DNA from: Planctomycetaceae bacterium
Lineage (GTDB): Bacteria; Planctomycetota; Planctomycetia; Pirellulales; Pirellulaceae
Direction: 5' to 3'
Assembly (NCBI GenBank): GCA_007695205.1
Contig: REEF01000706.1
Coordinates: 1-11,995 of the forward strand
DNA length: 11,995 nucleotides
Shown: positions 1 through 7,359 of the stretch, piece by piece
Numbering within the stretch: the first letter of the stretch is position 1
How the letters are laid out: every line of letters starts with the position of its first letter
The notes under the pieces: generated by a model
The model's input: only the letters and a program-made list of their open reading frames with translations
Database searches by the model: none
Told to the model about the DNA's origin: nothing
Position numbers and translations under genes: made by a program

Positions 1-163
1 CCCCATGGGCATGAATCTACCCCATGGTTGCATAAAAAGTGGGACGGATTGGCAATCCGTCCTACGTGGGGACTTTATGCAACGTTGGGGCTAAGTCCCT
101 GCCGCGAACGACCGGGGTGACACCTGCAGCTTTGGCCCAGCCAATCTCGCCCGCCCCCTTTTT
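1..163. other. Intergenic region at left edge, downstream of fhs
   Basis: No credible gene is visible. The stretch opens with the octamer CCCCATGG, which recurs at 20-27, and then holds the nested inverted repeat described separately at 27-83. The remaining bases up to the fhs stop codon show no further structure that I can support. A 120-codon open frame starting at 39 runs through this region into the antisense side of fhs and looks like a chance frame. Confidence 0.6.
27..83 (-). terminator. Nested inverted repeat, possible fhs terminator / dispersed palindromic element
   Basis: Two nested palindromes are visible. The inner one has a perfect 9-bp stem, GGACGGATT (42-50) with AATCCGTCC (54-62), around a 3-base loop. 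The outer one pairs GTTGCATAAA (27-36) with TTTATGCAAC (74-83). Read on the minus strand, downstream of fhs, the inner stem is followed after three bases by five T residues (34-38), which is the shape of a modest Rho-independent terminator about 100 bases past the fhs stop. The double-palindrome layout also fits a REP-like dispersed repeat, and the two roles are compatible. The structure is seen directly; both functions are inferred. Confidence 0.45.
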
Positions 164-1801
164 CTATGCCAAGCCGGTAGCCGTTCCGTCTGGCGCGACT
201 TTGATCCGAGCGGCAGCGGGTACCTTGGGCAAACCGGGCATGGTCATGATCTCGCCACAGATCACGACCACAAAACCGGCCCCGGCACTGATCCGCAGTT
301 CGTTCACTTCCAGCAGGAAATCGCGTGGGCGACCGATCAGCTTGGGATTATCCGAAAGCGACTTGGGCGTCTTGGCAATACACACTGGCAGACCGCCGTA
401 GCCCGACGTTTCCAACAGCCGCAGATCCTGCTTGGCTTTGCGGTCGAAGTCCACATCCCGAGCACCATACAACCCTTGGGCCAAGGCGACGATCTTGTCC
501 CGCAGAGGCATCTCCAGCGAATAAGGAAATCGCAGCTTTCGCGGCCGATTGCTTTCGATGTTCTGTAACACGGCTTCGCCCAACTCGATCGCCCCCTGCC
601 CACCATCGGCAAAATGAGTCGCCACGACCGCTTCGACACCCTGCTGGCGGCAGAATTCGACGATCTGTTGAAGGTCTTCGTCGCGATCGCCATCGAATCG
701 ATTCAAAGCAACGACCGGTTCCAAGTTGAACAGTCGAATATTTTCGATGTGCTTGGCCAGATTGCCCAAGCCTCCGTCTTCGGTGAATCCACCATGATGC
801 TTGACGGCTTGGACCGTCGCGACGATCACCACACCGTTGGGATTCAGCCCTGCGATGCGGCACTTGATGTCGAAGAACTTCTCCGCGCCCAGATCGCTGG
901 CAAAACCCGCCTCGGTCACCACGATCTCGGCCAACTTCAGCGCCATACGCGTGGCGATCGCGGTATTGGTGCCCTGCGCGATGTTGGCGAACGGTCCGCC
1001 ATGCACCAGCGCTGGCGTGCCTTCGATCGTTTGCACCAGATTGGGATGAATGGCATCGCGCAACAGTACCTGCATGGCCCCGTCCGCTTGGATGCTGCGA
1101 GCTTGGATCGGTTTGCCGCCATAGGTGAACCCGACAACCATGTCGCCCAGCCGACGACCCAGGTCAGAAAAATCGCGAGCCAGACAGAGGATGGCCATCA
1201 CTTCCGAAGCCGGGGTGATGTTGAAACCCTCCTGACGCGGAATCCCGTGCTTGACGCCGCCCAGTCCGATGAAGATTTCACGCAACGCGCGATCGTTCAA
1301 GTCGATGACCCGTCGCAACACGATCCGCCGCGGGTCGATCCCCAGTTCGTTGCCGTGCTGCAGATGATTATCGACCATGGCCGCCAGCGAATTGTTGGCC
1401 TTACTGACCGAGTACATATCGCCAACGAAGTGCAAGTTGATGTCCTCGGCCGGCACCACTTGGGCGCGCCCCGCGCCCGTCCCGCCGCCTTTGATCCCAA
1501 AATATGGTCCCAACGATGGTTCGCGCAGACAGATCATGGCCCGTTTATCAAGTCGTCGCAAAGCGTCGCCCAACCCGATGGTCGTGGTCGTTTTCCCCTC
1601 GCCCGTCGGAGTCGGGGTCATCGCCGTGACCAGCACCAAATCGCCGTCCGGCTGGTCGCTTCGCTGAGCCAGTTGATCGATGGGAATTTTGGCGATGTAA
1701 TGCCCATGCGGCAGAATCACATCGGGATCCAGGCCCAGCTCGATGGCAACTTCGGCCACGCGACGCGGCGGATCAAAAGGATACGTGGCGGTCTCTGGCA
1801 T
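164..1801 (-). CDS. fhs: Formate-tetrahydrofolate ligase (10-formyl-THF synthetase)
   Basis: Cytoplasmic enzyme that makes 10-formyltetrahydrofolate from formate, THF and ATP, feeding one-carbon metabolism. From the chosen start the protein has 545 residues, slightly short of the roughly 555-560 usual in bacteria. The ATP-binding loop TPTGEGKTTT is at residues 64-73. The first family signature, GIKGGGTGAGRAQV, is at 102-115. The second, VATVQAVKHHGG, is at 327-338, with Q where I recall R in well-studied members. The C-terminus keeps the conserved IMTMPGLPKVPAA stretch. The segment after the second signature seems about ten residues shorter than in the Moorella enzyme as I remember it. Start choice: the ATG at 1801 has GGGA nine bases upstream, whereas the in-frame ATG at 1810 has GGGA touching it with no spacer, and the ATG at 1864 only adds an unconserved leader. 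The gene is transcribed divergently from manA, with no pathway link to its neighbours. Confidence 0.95.
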   Translation of the reverse strand: MPETATYPFDPPRRVAEVAIELGLDPDVILPHGHYIAKIPIDQLAQRSDQPDGDLVLVTAMTPTPTGEGKTTTTIGLGDALRRLDKRAMICLREPSLGPYFGIKGGGTGAGRAQVVPAEDINLHFVGDMYSVSKANNSLAAMVDNHLQHGNELGIDPRRIVLRRVIDLNDRALREIFIGLGGVKHGIPRQEGFNITPASEVMAILCLARDFSDLGRRLGDMVVGFTYGGKPIQARSIQADGAMQVLLRDAIHPNLVQTIEGTPALVHGGPFANIAQGTNTAIATRMALKLAEIVVTEAGFASDLGAEKFFDIKCRIAGLNPNGVVIVATVQAVKHHGGFTEDGGLGNLAKHIENIRLFNLEPVVALNRFDGDRDEDLQQIVEFCRQQGVEAVVATHFADGGQGAIELGEAVLQNIESNRPRKLRFPYSLEMPLRDKIVALAQGLYGARDVDFDRKAKQDLRLLETSGYGGLPVCIAKTPKSLSDNPKLIGRPRDFLLEVNELRISAGAGFVVVICGEIMTMPGLPKVPAAARIKVAPDGTATGLA

Positions 1802-2109
1802 CGTTTTCATTCCCGTAGTGCGATATCGTTCCGTAACAGCGTCAACAGCGTAACATATTCGCAAAAACAGGAAAACGGCAAGGCCTCAGCGATCAGCGAA
1901 TCAGGAAAACCAAGCCCAGTCCCCCCTTTTCGAGACGTTCGGATCAGCACGCGGCAGCTAGTGGACGACACCCAAAAAAAGCAACAACCCCCATCAGAAG
2001 GGCTTGTCCGCCTTCAGCCAATAGCGATGATACGCAGGTCGACTGGATGTCCCCAAACGATGTCCCCAAGCTGATCACCGCTTTCCAAAATCCCTGGTGG
2101 AGAGGCTGC
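1802..2109. other. Divergent intergenic region between fhs and manA
   Basis: About 300 bases that must hold the promoters of both divergent genes. I cannot point to a convincing -35/-10 pair on either strand. A short tandem repeat is visible: GATGTCCCCAA at 2046-2056 and again at 2059-2069 (13-base period), just upstream of the manA ribosome binding site. An A-rich run lies near 1974-1981. No recognisable THF riboswitch or other RNA element was seen. An in-frame ATG for manA exists at 2047 but is judged too far upstream. Confidence 0.5.
2099..2105 (+). promoter_or_regulatory. Ribosome binding site that fixes the manA start
   Basis: GGAGAGG lies four bases before the ATG at 2110. The next residues read MNPWYPLRF, a typical beginning for this class of isomerase. 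The upstream in-frame ATG at 2047 lacks such a site and would add 21 unconserved residues. Confidence 0.7.
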
Positions 2110-3066
2110 ATGAACCCTTGGTACCCGCTCCGTTTCCAACCCCTGCTGCGCCGTTATTTGTGGGGCGGCCGCAGGTTGCAAACGATGTTAGGGAAAAAGA
2201 TCGGAGACGAAGATTGTGCCGAAAGCTGGGAAATCGTAGACCGAGGTACGGATCAAAGCGTCGTGATCAATGGTCGCCTGACCGGTTGGACCTTGCACCA
2301 GTTGATCACGCAGCATGGTCCGGAAATGCTTGGTCGACATCACCCTCAGGATCGATTTCCCCTGCTGCTCAAGCTGCTGGATTGCCAGCAGGATCTGTCG
2401 GTCCAGGTGCATCCAAATGACCAACAAGCAGCAAAGCTTGCCCCCCCGGATCTAGGTAAAACGGAAGCTTGGGTGGTTTTGCACGCCGATCCGGGCAGCC
2501 GGATCTATGCGGGCTTGAAATCGGGCGTTGATCGCACAGGTTTCGAGCAGCGTATCGCTGACGGACGCATTACCGAGTGCTTGCACTGGTTCCAGCCGAG
2601 CGTCGGCGATTGTGTGTTCATCCCTGCCGGCACGGTGCATGCTTTGGGCGCAGGCTTGGTGGTCGCCGAGATCCAACAGGCCAGCGACACCACGTTTCGA
2701 TTGTACGACTGGGACCGGGTCGGACCGGACGGTCAGCCGCGGCCGCTGCATGTCCAACAAGCCCTGGACGTGATCGACTTTGACATCGGCCCGGTCAACC
2801 CGCAACCGGCACCGATACCGGACGGTCCGGCGGTCCAGCGGTTGGTGGAATGCGACAAGTTTGTACTCGAAAGAAGGGGATTCGATACCGCTCGAAGACT
2901 GGGCGAAGGCGACTGTTTTCATCTGCTAGCGGTGATCGGCGGCCGGTTTTCGGTAGCCGATGCGACCTTGAATCCTGGGGACGTGATCTTGCTGCCAGCC
3001 GCCGCCGATGGGATCCGATGCCAGCCGATGGATCGCGCCGTCGTTTTGGACATCAGGTTGCCCTGA
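2110..3066 (+). CDS. manA: Mannose-6-phosphate isomerase, class I (cupin, zinc-dependent)
   Basis: Interconverts mannose 6-phosphate and fructose 6-phosphate in the cytoplasm, linking glycolysis to mannose use and to GDP-mannose for polysaccharide or glycan synthesis. The 318-residue protein has the usual length of the short bacterial type I enzymes. The zinc ligands expected for the family are visible: Q99 and H101 in SVQVHPND, E119 in GKTEAW, and H177 in IPAGTVHALG. The motif TTFRLYDWDR carries the catalytic arginine (about R198). A second, degenerate cupin half with LNPGDVILLPA follows near the C-terminus. The start at 2110 was chosen over 2047 because of the strong GGAGAGG site and the family-like N-terminus. 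It appears to be a single-gene unit: fhs is divergent, and the next plus-strand gene begins about 330 bases away behind a repeat. The family also includes broader sugar-phosphate isomerases, so substrate specificity is inferred. Confidence 0.93.
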   Translation: MNPWYPLRFQPLLRRYLWGGRRLQTMLGKKIGDEDCAESWEIVDRGTDQSVVINGRLTGWTLHQLITQHGPEMLGRHHPQDRFPLLLKLLDCQQDLSVQVHPNDQQAAKLAPPDLGKTEAWVVLHADPGSRIYAGLKSGVDRTGFEQRIADGRITECLHWFQPSVGDCVFIPAGTVHALGAGLVVAEIQQASDTTFRLYDWDRVGPDGQPRPLHVQQALDVIDFDIGPVNPQPAPIPDGPAVQRLVECDKFVLERRGFDTARRLGEGDCFHLLAVIGGRFSVADATLNPGDVILLPAAADGIRCQPMDRAVVLDIRLP

Positions 3067-3123
3067 GTTCTGGAAACAATGGTTCCCGGCGGAATTTTTG
3101 TGCGAAGTTGGCTCGAATAGAAG

Positions 3124-3151
3124 TTGTAACCGGGGAAAAATCTGGTACGTT
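3124..3151 (+). promoter_or_regulatory. Candidate sigma70-like promoter for the transporter operon
   Basis: TTGTAA (3124-3129) and TACGTT (3146-3151) are separated by 16 bases, with four and three matches to the usual -35 and -10 hexamers. It would leave a leader of about 235 bases containing the palindromic repeat. The match is weak, and planctomycete promoters are poorly known, so this is only a candidate. Confidence 0.2.
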
Positions 3152-3270
3152 ATGCGAAACCATCCTCGAGCCTGCCAGAATGAACCAACCGTTTTCGGGT
3201 CTCGTAGCAGTGGCTAAGGGCCGACGAATGAATGAGTGTCGTGGTTAGCGGAAGGGGCAGGTTCACGGCA

Positions 3271-3343
3271 GGGGTCGGGAGTCGTTTTTGCGGAAGACGC
3301 CTTCCCGATGGTTCGTCGTTGCCCGAAAACGATACCCGCCCCC
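3271..3343. repeat. Dispersed palindromic repeat, two arms in inverted orientation
   Basis: The left arm at 3271-3288 (GGGGTCGGGAGTCGTTTT) pairs with the right arm at 3326-3343 at 15 of 18 positions. The spacer holds a small inner hairpin, GGAAG (3292-3296) with CTTCC (3301-3305). The right arm extends leftward to 3311. Its reverse complement over 33 bases matches 10060-10092 at 30 positions, and the left arm matches 10060-10077 exactly. So three copies of one unit are present in the window, all in gaps upstream of genes. It reads as a REP-like or MITE-like element; no transposase gene is present. Confidence 0.7.
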
Positions 3344-3393
3344 TTTGGAACGCACTCCCCATTTTATTGGACACAACACGGCGGCAAGGAAAC

Positions 3394-4155
3394 ATGACGG
3401 AAGCATCTGCCAAATCGAGTCGCCCACCGATGATCGAAGCGGTGGGACTCTCGAAGTTCTACGGGCCGTTCGCAGCGGCCCGGGACGTGACGTTCAGCGT
3501 TAGCGAAGGCGAACTGGTCGCGTTTTTAGGGCCCAACGGAGCGGGCAAGAGCACGACGATGAAGCTGTTGACCGGCTACATCTCCGCTTCGGAGGGGCTG
3601 GCCAGGATCGCCGGGTTCGACATGGCGAAACAGCGACTGCAAGGCTCGGTGCATCTGGGCTACCTGCCGGAAAACGGCCCGCTGTACCCCGACATGACGC
3701 CCAACAGCCAATTGGAGTTCTTCGCCGACGCGCGGGGCATGTCCAAGGCGGACCGCCGGGCTCGGATCGAGGCGGTGGTCGAGTTGTGCATGCTGGGCAG
3801 CGTGTTCAACAAGCCGATCAGCAAGCTGTCCAAGGGCTATCGGCAACGTCTGGGAATGGCTCAGGCGCTGCTGCACGAGCCGGACGTGTTGATCTTGGAC
3901 GAGCCCACGGCGGGCCTGGACCCGAATCAGATCCGCGAAGTGCGTCGAACGATGCGACGATTGGGCGAAAAGAAGACGATCCTGCTGTCCACGCACATCT
4001 TGCAGGAGGTGGAAGCGATGGCCAGTCGCGTGGTGCTGATCAACGAAGGACGCTTGGTCTACGATGGTCCCGTGGCGAATCTGGCGAACGAACCGGGCGG
4101 CATGGATGGTGCCTTCAAGCGATTGACCAGTTCCACTGCCGCTGCGGCCGCCTGA
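3394..4155 (+). CDS. ABC transporter ATP-binding protein, GldA type
   Basis: Cytoplasmic ATPase subunit of 253 residues that should energise the fused permease encoded next. All nucleotide-binding motifs are intact: Walker A GPNGAGKST (46-54), signature LSKGYRQR (145-152), Walker B VLILDEP (165-171) with D169 and E170, D-loop AGLD ending at D176, and switch histidine H201 in STHILQ. The Q-loop position reads GYLPENGPLY with E in place of Q, which I recall as usual in the GldA/NosF-like group. The tail is an Ala-rich stretch after TSSTA. The start at 3394 follows AAGGA, with a short three-base spacer; a further in-frame ATG at 3430 is possible but lacks a good site. The stop lies 88 bases before the permease start, and all three operon genes run in the same direction. 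The family could also be described as CcmA- or NosF-like; the GldA assignment rests on the partner genes. Confidence 0.93.
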   Translation: MTEASAKSSRPPMIEAVGLSKFYGPFAAARDVTFSVSEGELVAFLGPNGAGKSTTMKLLTGYISASEGLARIAGFDMAKQRLQGSVHLGYLPENGPLYPDMTPNSQLEFFADARGMSKADRRARIEAVVELCMLGSVFNKPISKLSKGYRQRLGMAQALLHEPDVLILDEPTAGLDPNQIREVRRTMRRLGEKKTILLSTHILQEVEAMASRVVLINEGRLVYDGPVANLANEPGGMDGAFKRLTSSTAAAAA

Positions 4156-4243
4156 CCGTTGTGTTCCGTTGGACGTTGGTTTGCAGCAGGATACATTTCC
4201 CGTGAAATCCGGATGATTCCCTGAAAGGTTTGAAGAGAGAGCC

Positions 4244-7200
4244 ATGACTACCGCGTTATTCTCGCTTTTGTTCCGCGATTTGATCTTCCTGGCGGTCCTG
4301 GCAGCGATCGTTGCTCCGATCTGCATCGCCAAGAAGGCCACGTTCGCGGTTCTGAAACGTAACTTTGTGGGCTATTTCAGCAATCCGACCGGTTACGTTT
4401 TTTTGTGCCTGTTCGTCTGGTTGACCTCGTTCGCCGCTTTTTGGCCCCACGAGTTCTTCAATGCGAACCTGGCCAATTTGAACCAACTCAATCGGTTTCT
4501 GCCGTACATCATGATGATCTTCATCCCGGCGATCACGATGAGTATCTGGGCGGAAGAGCGGCGTCAGGGGACGGACGAACTGTTGCTGACGTTGCCCGCG
4601 GGCGATTTCGATATCGTGGTGGGCAAGTACCTGGCCGCCGCGTCCATCTTTACGGCCTCGCTGCTGTTCTCCCAAGTGTGTAACTTCATTGTGCTGGTAT
4701 CCCTGTCGCTGGGGGATTTGGACGTCGGCCTGTTTTTCGCCACGTATTTGGGCTACTGGCTGCTGGGGATGGCCATGCTGGCCGTGGGAATGGTGGCATC
4801 GTTTTTGACCAGCAACCTGACGGTCGGCTTCATCCTGGGCGCCTTATTCAACGCTCCGCTGGTCTTTGCGGCCAACGCCGATCTGGTGATCCCGTCGTCG
4901 ACCATGGCCCGCTTGGTGGCCGGATGGAGCCTGGGGGCGCAATTCGACGACTTCGGTCGCGGAGTGATCAGCCTGGCATCGGTGACTTACTTTGTCATGG
5001 TCGCCGTCTTGGGATTGTATCTGAGCATGGTCCTGATCGGCTCGCGGCATTGGTCGGGTGGTCGAGATGGCACGTCGCTGCTGGGTCATTTCCTGGTGCG
5101 GACGGTGTGTCTGATCGCCGTGGCGTTGGGGGTGACCTACGTGTTCGCCAATAACCAGGCACTCAGCAGCATCCGCCGCGATATGACTCGCGGCCAGGTC
5201 GCATCATTATCACCGGAGACCCGGCGACTGATGCGCGAATTGGATGCGGAACATACGGTGAACATCGAGGCGTTTATCAGCGGCCAGGTCCCTGAGATCT
5301 ACGCGAAAACCCGCGCCGATCTGCTGTCGATGTTGAAGGAGTTCAGCGCGATGGCGGGCAGCGATCGGGTCAACGTGATTATCCATATCCTGGACGAAGG
5401 CCATGAGGACTCGATCGAGATCGCGTCGTTGGCCGAGGATCGTTTCGGCATCCTGCCTCAACCGGTGCGAACCCGAACGCGAGGGACGATCCGGGACGAC
5501 GAGATCTTTTTGGGTGCCGCGTTCACGTGCGGTTTGGAAAAAGTGGTCGTCCCCTTCTTCGATTACGGGGTGCCGGTCGAATACGAATTGATCCGCTCGA
5601 TCTCCACCGTAGCTCGCGCCGAACGCAAACGCGTGGGAGTCGTTCGCACACCGGCCCAGTTGTTCGGCGGTTTCACGATGGCAGGTGGACAACCGAGAAA
5701 CATTCCCAAGCAGGCGATCATCGAAGAACTGGAGAAACAGTACGATGTGGTCGAGATCGATGCCAACAACCCGATCGAGACCGACAACGTCGATGTGATG
5801 ATGGTCGTGCAGCCATCGTCGCTCAGTCCCGAAGAGTTTGACCATGTGCTGGACGTGATCCGCGCCGGTCAGCCGAGCGTGGTGTTCGAGGACCCGCGTC
5901 CGGTGTTTCTGACGCTGGCGCCGCCTACCGGTGAAATGAAGCAGGCTCCGGGCGGCATGGGCGGCATGTTTGGCGGCGGCGGAGGACCCCAGCCCAAAGG
6001 CGATATCCAGCAACTGTGGAATCTGCTCGGTTTGCAGGTACCCGGCCAAACAGGCATGATGGGGCTGTTCGAGCCGGATTTGGTCTGGCAGCGATTCAAC
6101 CCTTATCCGAAACTGCAGATCCGTGGGATTCCCGACGAATGGGTTTTCGTCCGCTCCGAAGCACAAGGGGACCATGAGAAGATCAGCAGCGAGTCTCCGA
6201 TCACGCGCGGGTTGAACGAGATCTTCTTCCCGGTGCCGGGTGTGATTCAGAAAGCCAGAGACAGTGAATTGAAGTTCGAAACGCTGGTCCAGACTGGTGC
6301 TCAGGCAGGGCTGATCGCTTACCGCGACTTTATGGAGAGCCAAGGGGATCCTTACCAGATGCAGTTGCATCGGGGCAGTCCCACCGGTCCTCAGATCCTG
6401 GCAGCGCGGATTCGCGGGACCCTGCCGCCTGATGAGTTGTTCCCCGGTTTCCGCGGCTCGTCGTCGACCCCCTCGACTTCGACCGAAACCGCCGTCTCGG
6501 CGGCGGACGAAGCGGCGACCGAGACCGAGGCCGATCAGGACGTGGATCAGCTACCGGAAGCGGCAGACGAAGGCCCGCCGGAAATGGTCGCGGATCCGGA
6601 CCCGGTCCCCGCACCGCCCGAAGCGCCCGAGATCGATGTGGTCTATATCACGGATATCGATTTGCTGATGTCCGCATTCGTCCGCATCCGGGCTCGACCG
6701 GATGAAGACGAAGAGATCAAGTGGAACTTCGAGAACGTGACGTTCGTGCTGAACATCATCGATGTCTTGTCGGGCGATGATCAATTCATCGAAATCCGCC
6801 GCCGCAAACCGTACCACAGCACCTTGCAGATGGTCGAACTGCAGACCCAGGCCGCTCAACGAGTCGAACACGACCAGGAAGTTCAGTTCCAGATGGCGTA
6901 CGACGAAGCGGTACGAGCGGCAGAGGAAGAGAACCGCAAGGAAATCGAGAATTTCGAAAGACGACTGCAAGAGATGCAGGAGAAACAACGCCAGGCGGGC
7001 GGAGCGGGAATACGGTTGGTCGACGTCCAAAAGGCGGCTCAGGATCTGGCCGAGGTCACTCAACGGCTGAGCCGTCGGTTGGATGTCCGCCGCGAGCAAC
7101 TGCGCCGTGAACGGGACGATCAGATCGAATTGATCCGCCGTCAGACCGACCTGGAAATCCTGAAAACCAAAAATCAATACAAGGTGCTGGCGGTCACGCT

Positions 7201-7294
7201 CCCGCCGATCCCACCGCTGCTGATCGGTTTTTTGGTCTTCGTGCGACGCCGCTTGCGCGAGCGCGAAGGCATCGCCCGATCACGGATGCGTTGA
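4244..7294 (+). CDS. Fused ABC permease (GldF-like) and auxiliary substrate-binding-like protein (GldG-like)
   Basis: This 1016-residue membrane protein joins two parts that are separate in Flavobacterium. Residues about 33-270 form an ABC-2 permease with six likely membrane segments (about 51-66, 86-103, 131-154, 162-187, 191-210, 243-264) and the family stretch AITMSIWAEERRQGTDELLL. A further segment at 9-28 precedes it. The GldG-like half starts with a membrane segment (284-302). It continues with an extracytoplasmic domain (about 310-440), an ABC_transp_aux-type domain (about 460-735) containing a Gly/Met-rich loop (568-581), and an acidic, Pro-rich linker (739-797). A strand-rich stretch holding VYITDIDLL follows, then a charged coiled coil (about 865-975), a final membrane segment (981-1000) and a basic tail, RRRLRERE. 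AGAGAG lies just before the ATG. It is likely translated with the ATPase upstream and the DUF4340 gene 65 bases downstream. The substrate is unknown. Domain names come from recalled family features. Confidence 0.88.
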   Translation: MTTALFSLLFRDLIFLAVLAAIVAPICIAKKATFAVLKRNFVGYFSNPTGYVFLCLFVWLTSFAAFWPHEFFNANLANLNQLNRFLPYIMMIFIPAITMSIWAEERRQGTDELLLTLPAGDFDIVVGKYLAAASIFTASLLFSQVCNFIVLVSLSLGDLDVGLFFATYLGYWLLGMAMLAVGMVASFLTSNLTVGFILGALFNAPLVFAANADLVIPSSTMARLVAGWSLGAQFDDFGRGVISLASVTYFVMVAVLGLYLSMVLIGSRHWSGGRDGTSLLGHFLVRTVCLIAVALGVTYVFANNQALSSIRRDMTRGQVASLSPETRRLMRELDAEHTVNIEAFISGQVPEIYAKTRADLLSMLKEFSAMAGSDRVNVIIHILDEGHEDSIEIASLAEDRFGILPQPVRTRTRGTIRDDEIFLGAAFTCGLEKVVVPFFDYGVPVEYELIRSISTVARAERKRVGVVRTPAQLFGGFTMAGGQPRNIPKQAIIEELEKQYDVVEIDANNPIETDNVDVMMVVQPSSLSPEEFDHVLDVIRAGQPSVVFEDPRPVFLTLAPPTGEMKQAPGGMGGMFGGGGGPQPKGDIQQLWNLLGLQVPGQTGMMGLFEPDLVWQRFNPYPKLQIRGIPDEWVFVRSEAQGDHEKISSESPITRGLNEIFFPVPGVIQKARDSELKFETLVQTGAQAGLIAYRDFMESQGDPYQMQLHRGSPTGPQILAARIRGTLPPDELFPGFRGSSSTPSTSTETAVSAADEAATETEADQDVDQLPEAADEGPPEMVADPDPVPAPPEAPEIDVVYITDIDLLMSAFVRIRARPDEDEEIKWNFENVTFVLNIIDVLSGDDQFIEIRRRKPYHSTLQMVELQTQAAQRVEHDQEVQFQMAYDEAVRAAEEENRKEIENFERRLQEMQEKQRQAGGAGIRLVDVQKAAQDLAEVTQRLSRRLDVRREQLRRERDDQIELIRRQTDLEILKTKNQYKVLAVTLPPIPPLLIGFLVFVRRRLREREGIARSRMR

Positions 7295-7345
7295 GTGCCA
7301 TGCGTCGGTTATGCGAGCGGATCTGCGTGATCCATCACAGGCTAC

Positions 7346-7350
7346 GGAGG
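7346..7350 (+). promoter_or_regulatory. Strong ribosome binding site for the DUF4340 gene
   Basis: GGAGG lies nine bases before the ATG at 7360, inside the 65-base gap after the permease stop. A second, weaker GAGG follows at 7355-7358. The gap shows no terminator-like hairpin, which supports co-transcription with the genes upstream. Confidence 0.6.
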
Positions 7351-7359
7351 AATTGAGGA

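Larger units (their letters stand above)
3067..3393. other. Intergenic region upstream of the GldA-type transporter operon
   Basis: Contains no convincing gene. It holds a possible promoter (3124-3151) and the two-armed repeat at 3271-3343, both listed separately. An open frame in phase with the downstream ATPase starts at 3232, but its extra 54 residues are translated repeat sequence and not an ABC domain, so this is treated as untranslated leader. AAGGA at 3386-3390 precedes the ATG at 3394 by only three bases. Confidence 0.6.

Noticed and set aside
614..2074. A 486-codon open frame on the plus strand, opposite fhs
   Set aside because: It is antisense to a clear fhs gene along most of its length, has no recognisable domain and an odd Asp/His/Gln-rich composition typical of shadow frames in GC-rich DNA.
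2047..2109. Upstream in-frame start for the mannose-6-phosphate isomerase
   Set aside because: No good ribosome binding site, and the extra 21 residues are not family-like; the ATG at 2110 follows GGAGAGG.
1802..2109. THF-sensing riboswitch upstream of fhs
   Set aside because: No matching conserved core or pseudoknot pattern could be recognised by eye in the minus-strand leader.
3232..3393. N-terminal extension of the ABC ATPase
   Set aside because: The added residues are translation of the palindromic repeat and do not resemble an ABC domain; the ATG at 3394 is preceded by AAGGA.
5941..5990. Gly/Met-rich stretch in the fused permease as a sign of a frameshift
   Set aside because: The frame continues with family-like sequence on both sides, so it is read as a flexible loop.
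5210..6370. A 386-codon open frame on the minus strand, opposite the fused permease
   Set aside because: Antisense to the continuous GldG-like domain; His/Arg/Gln-rich and without motifs.
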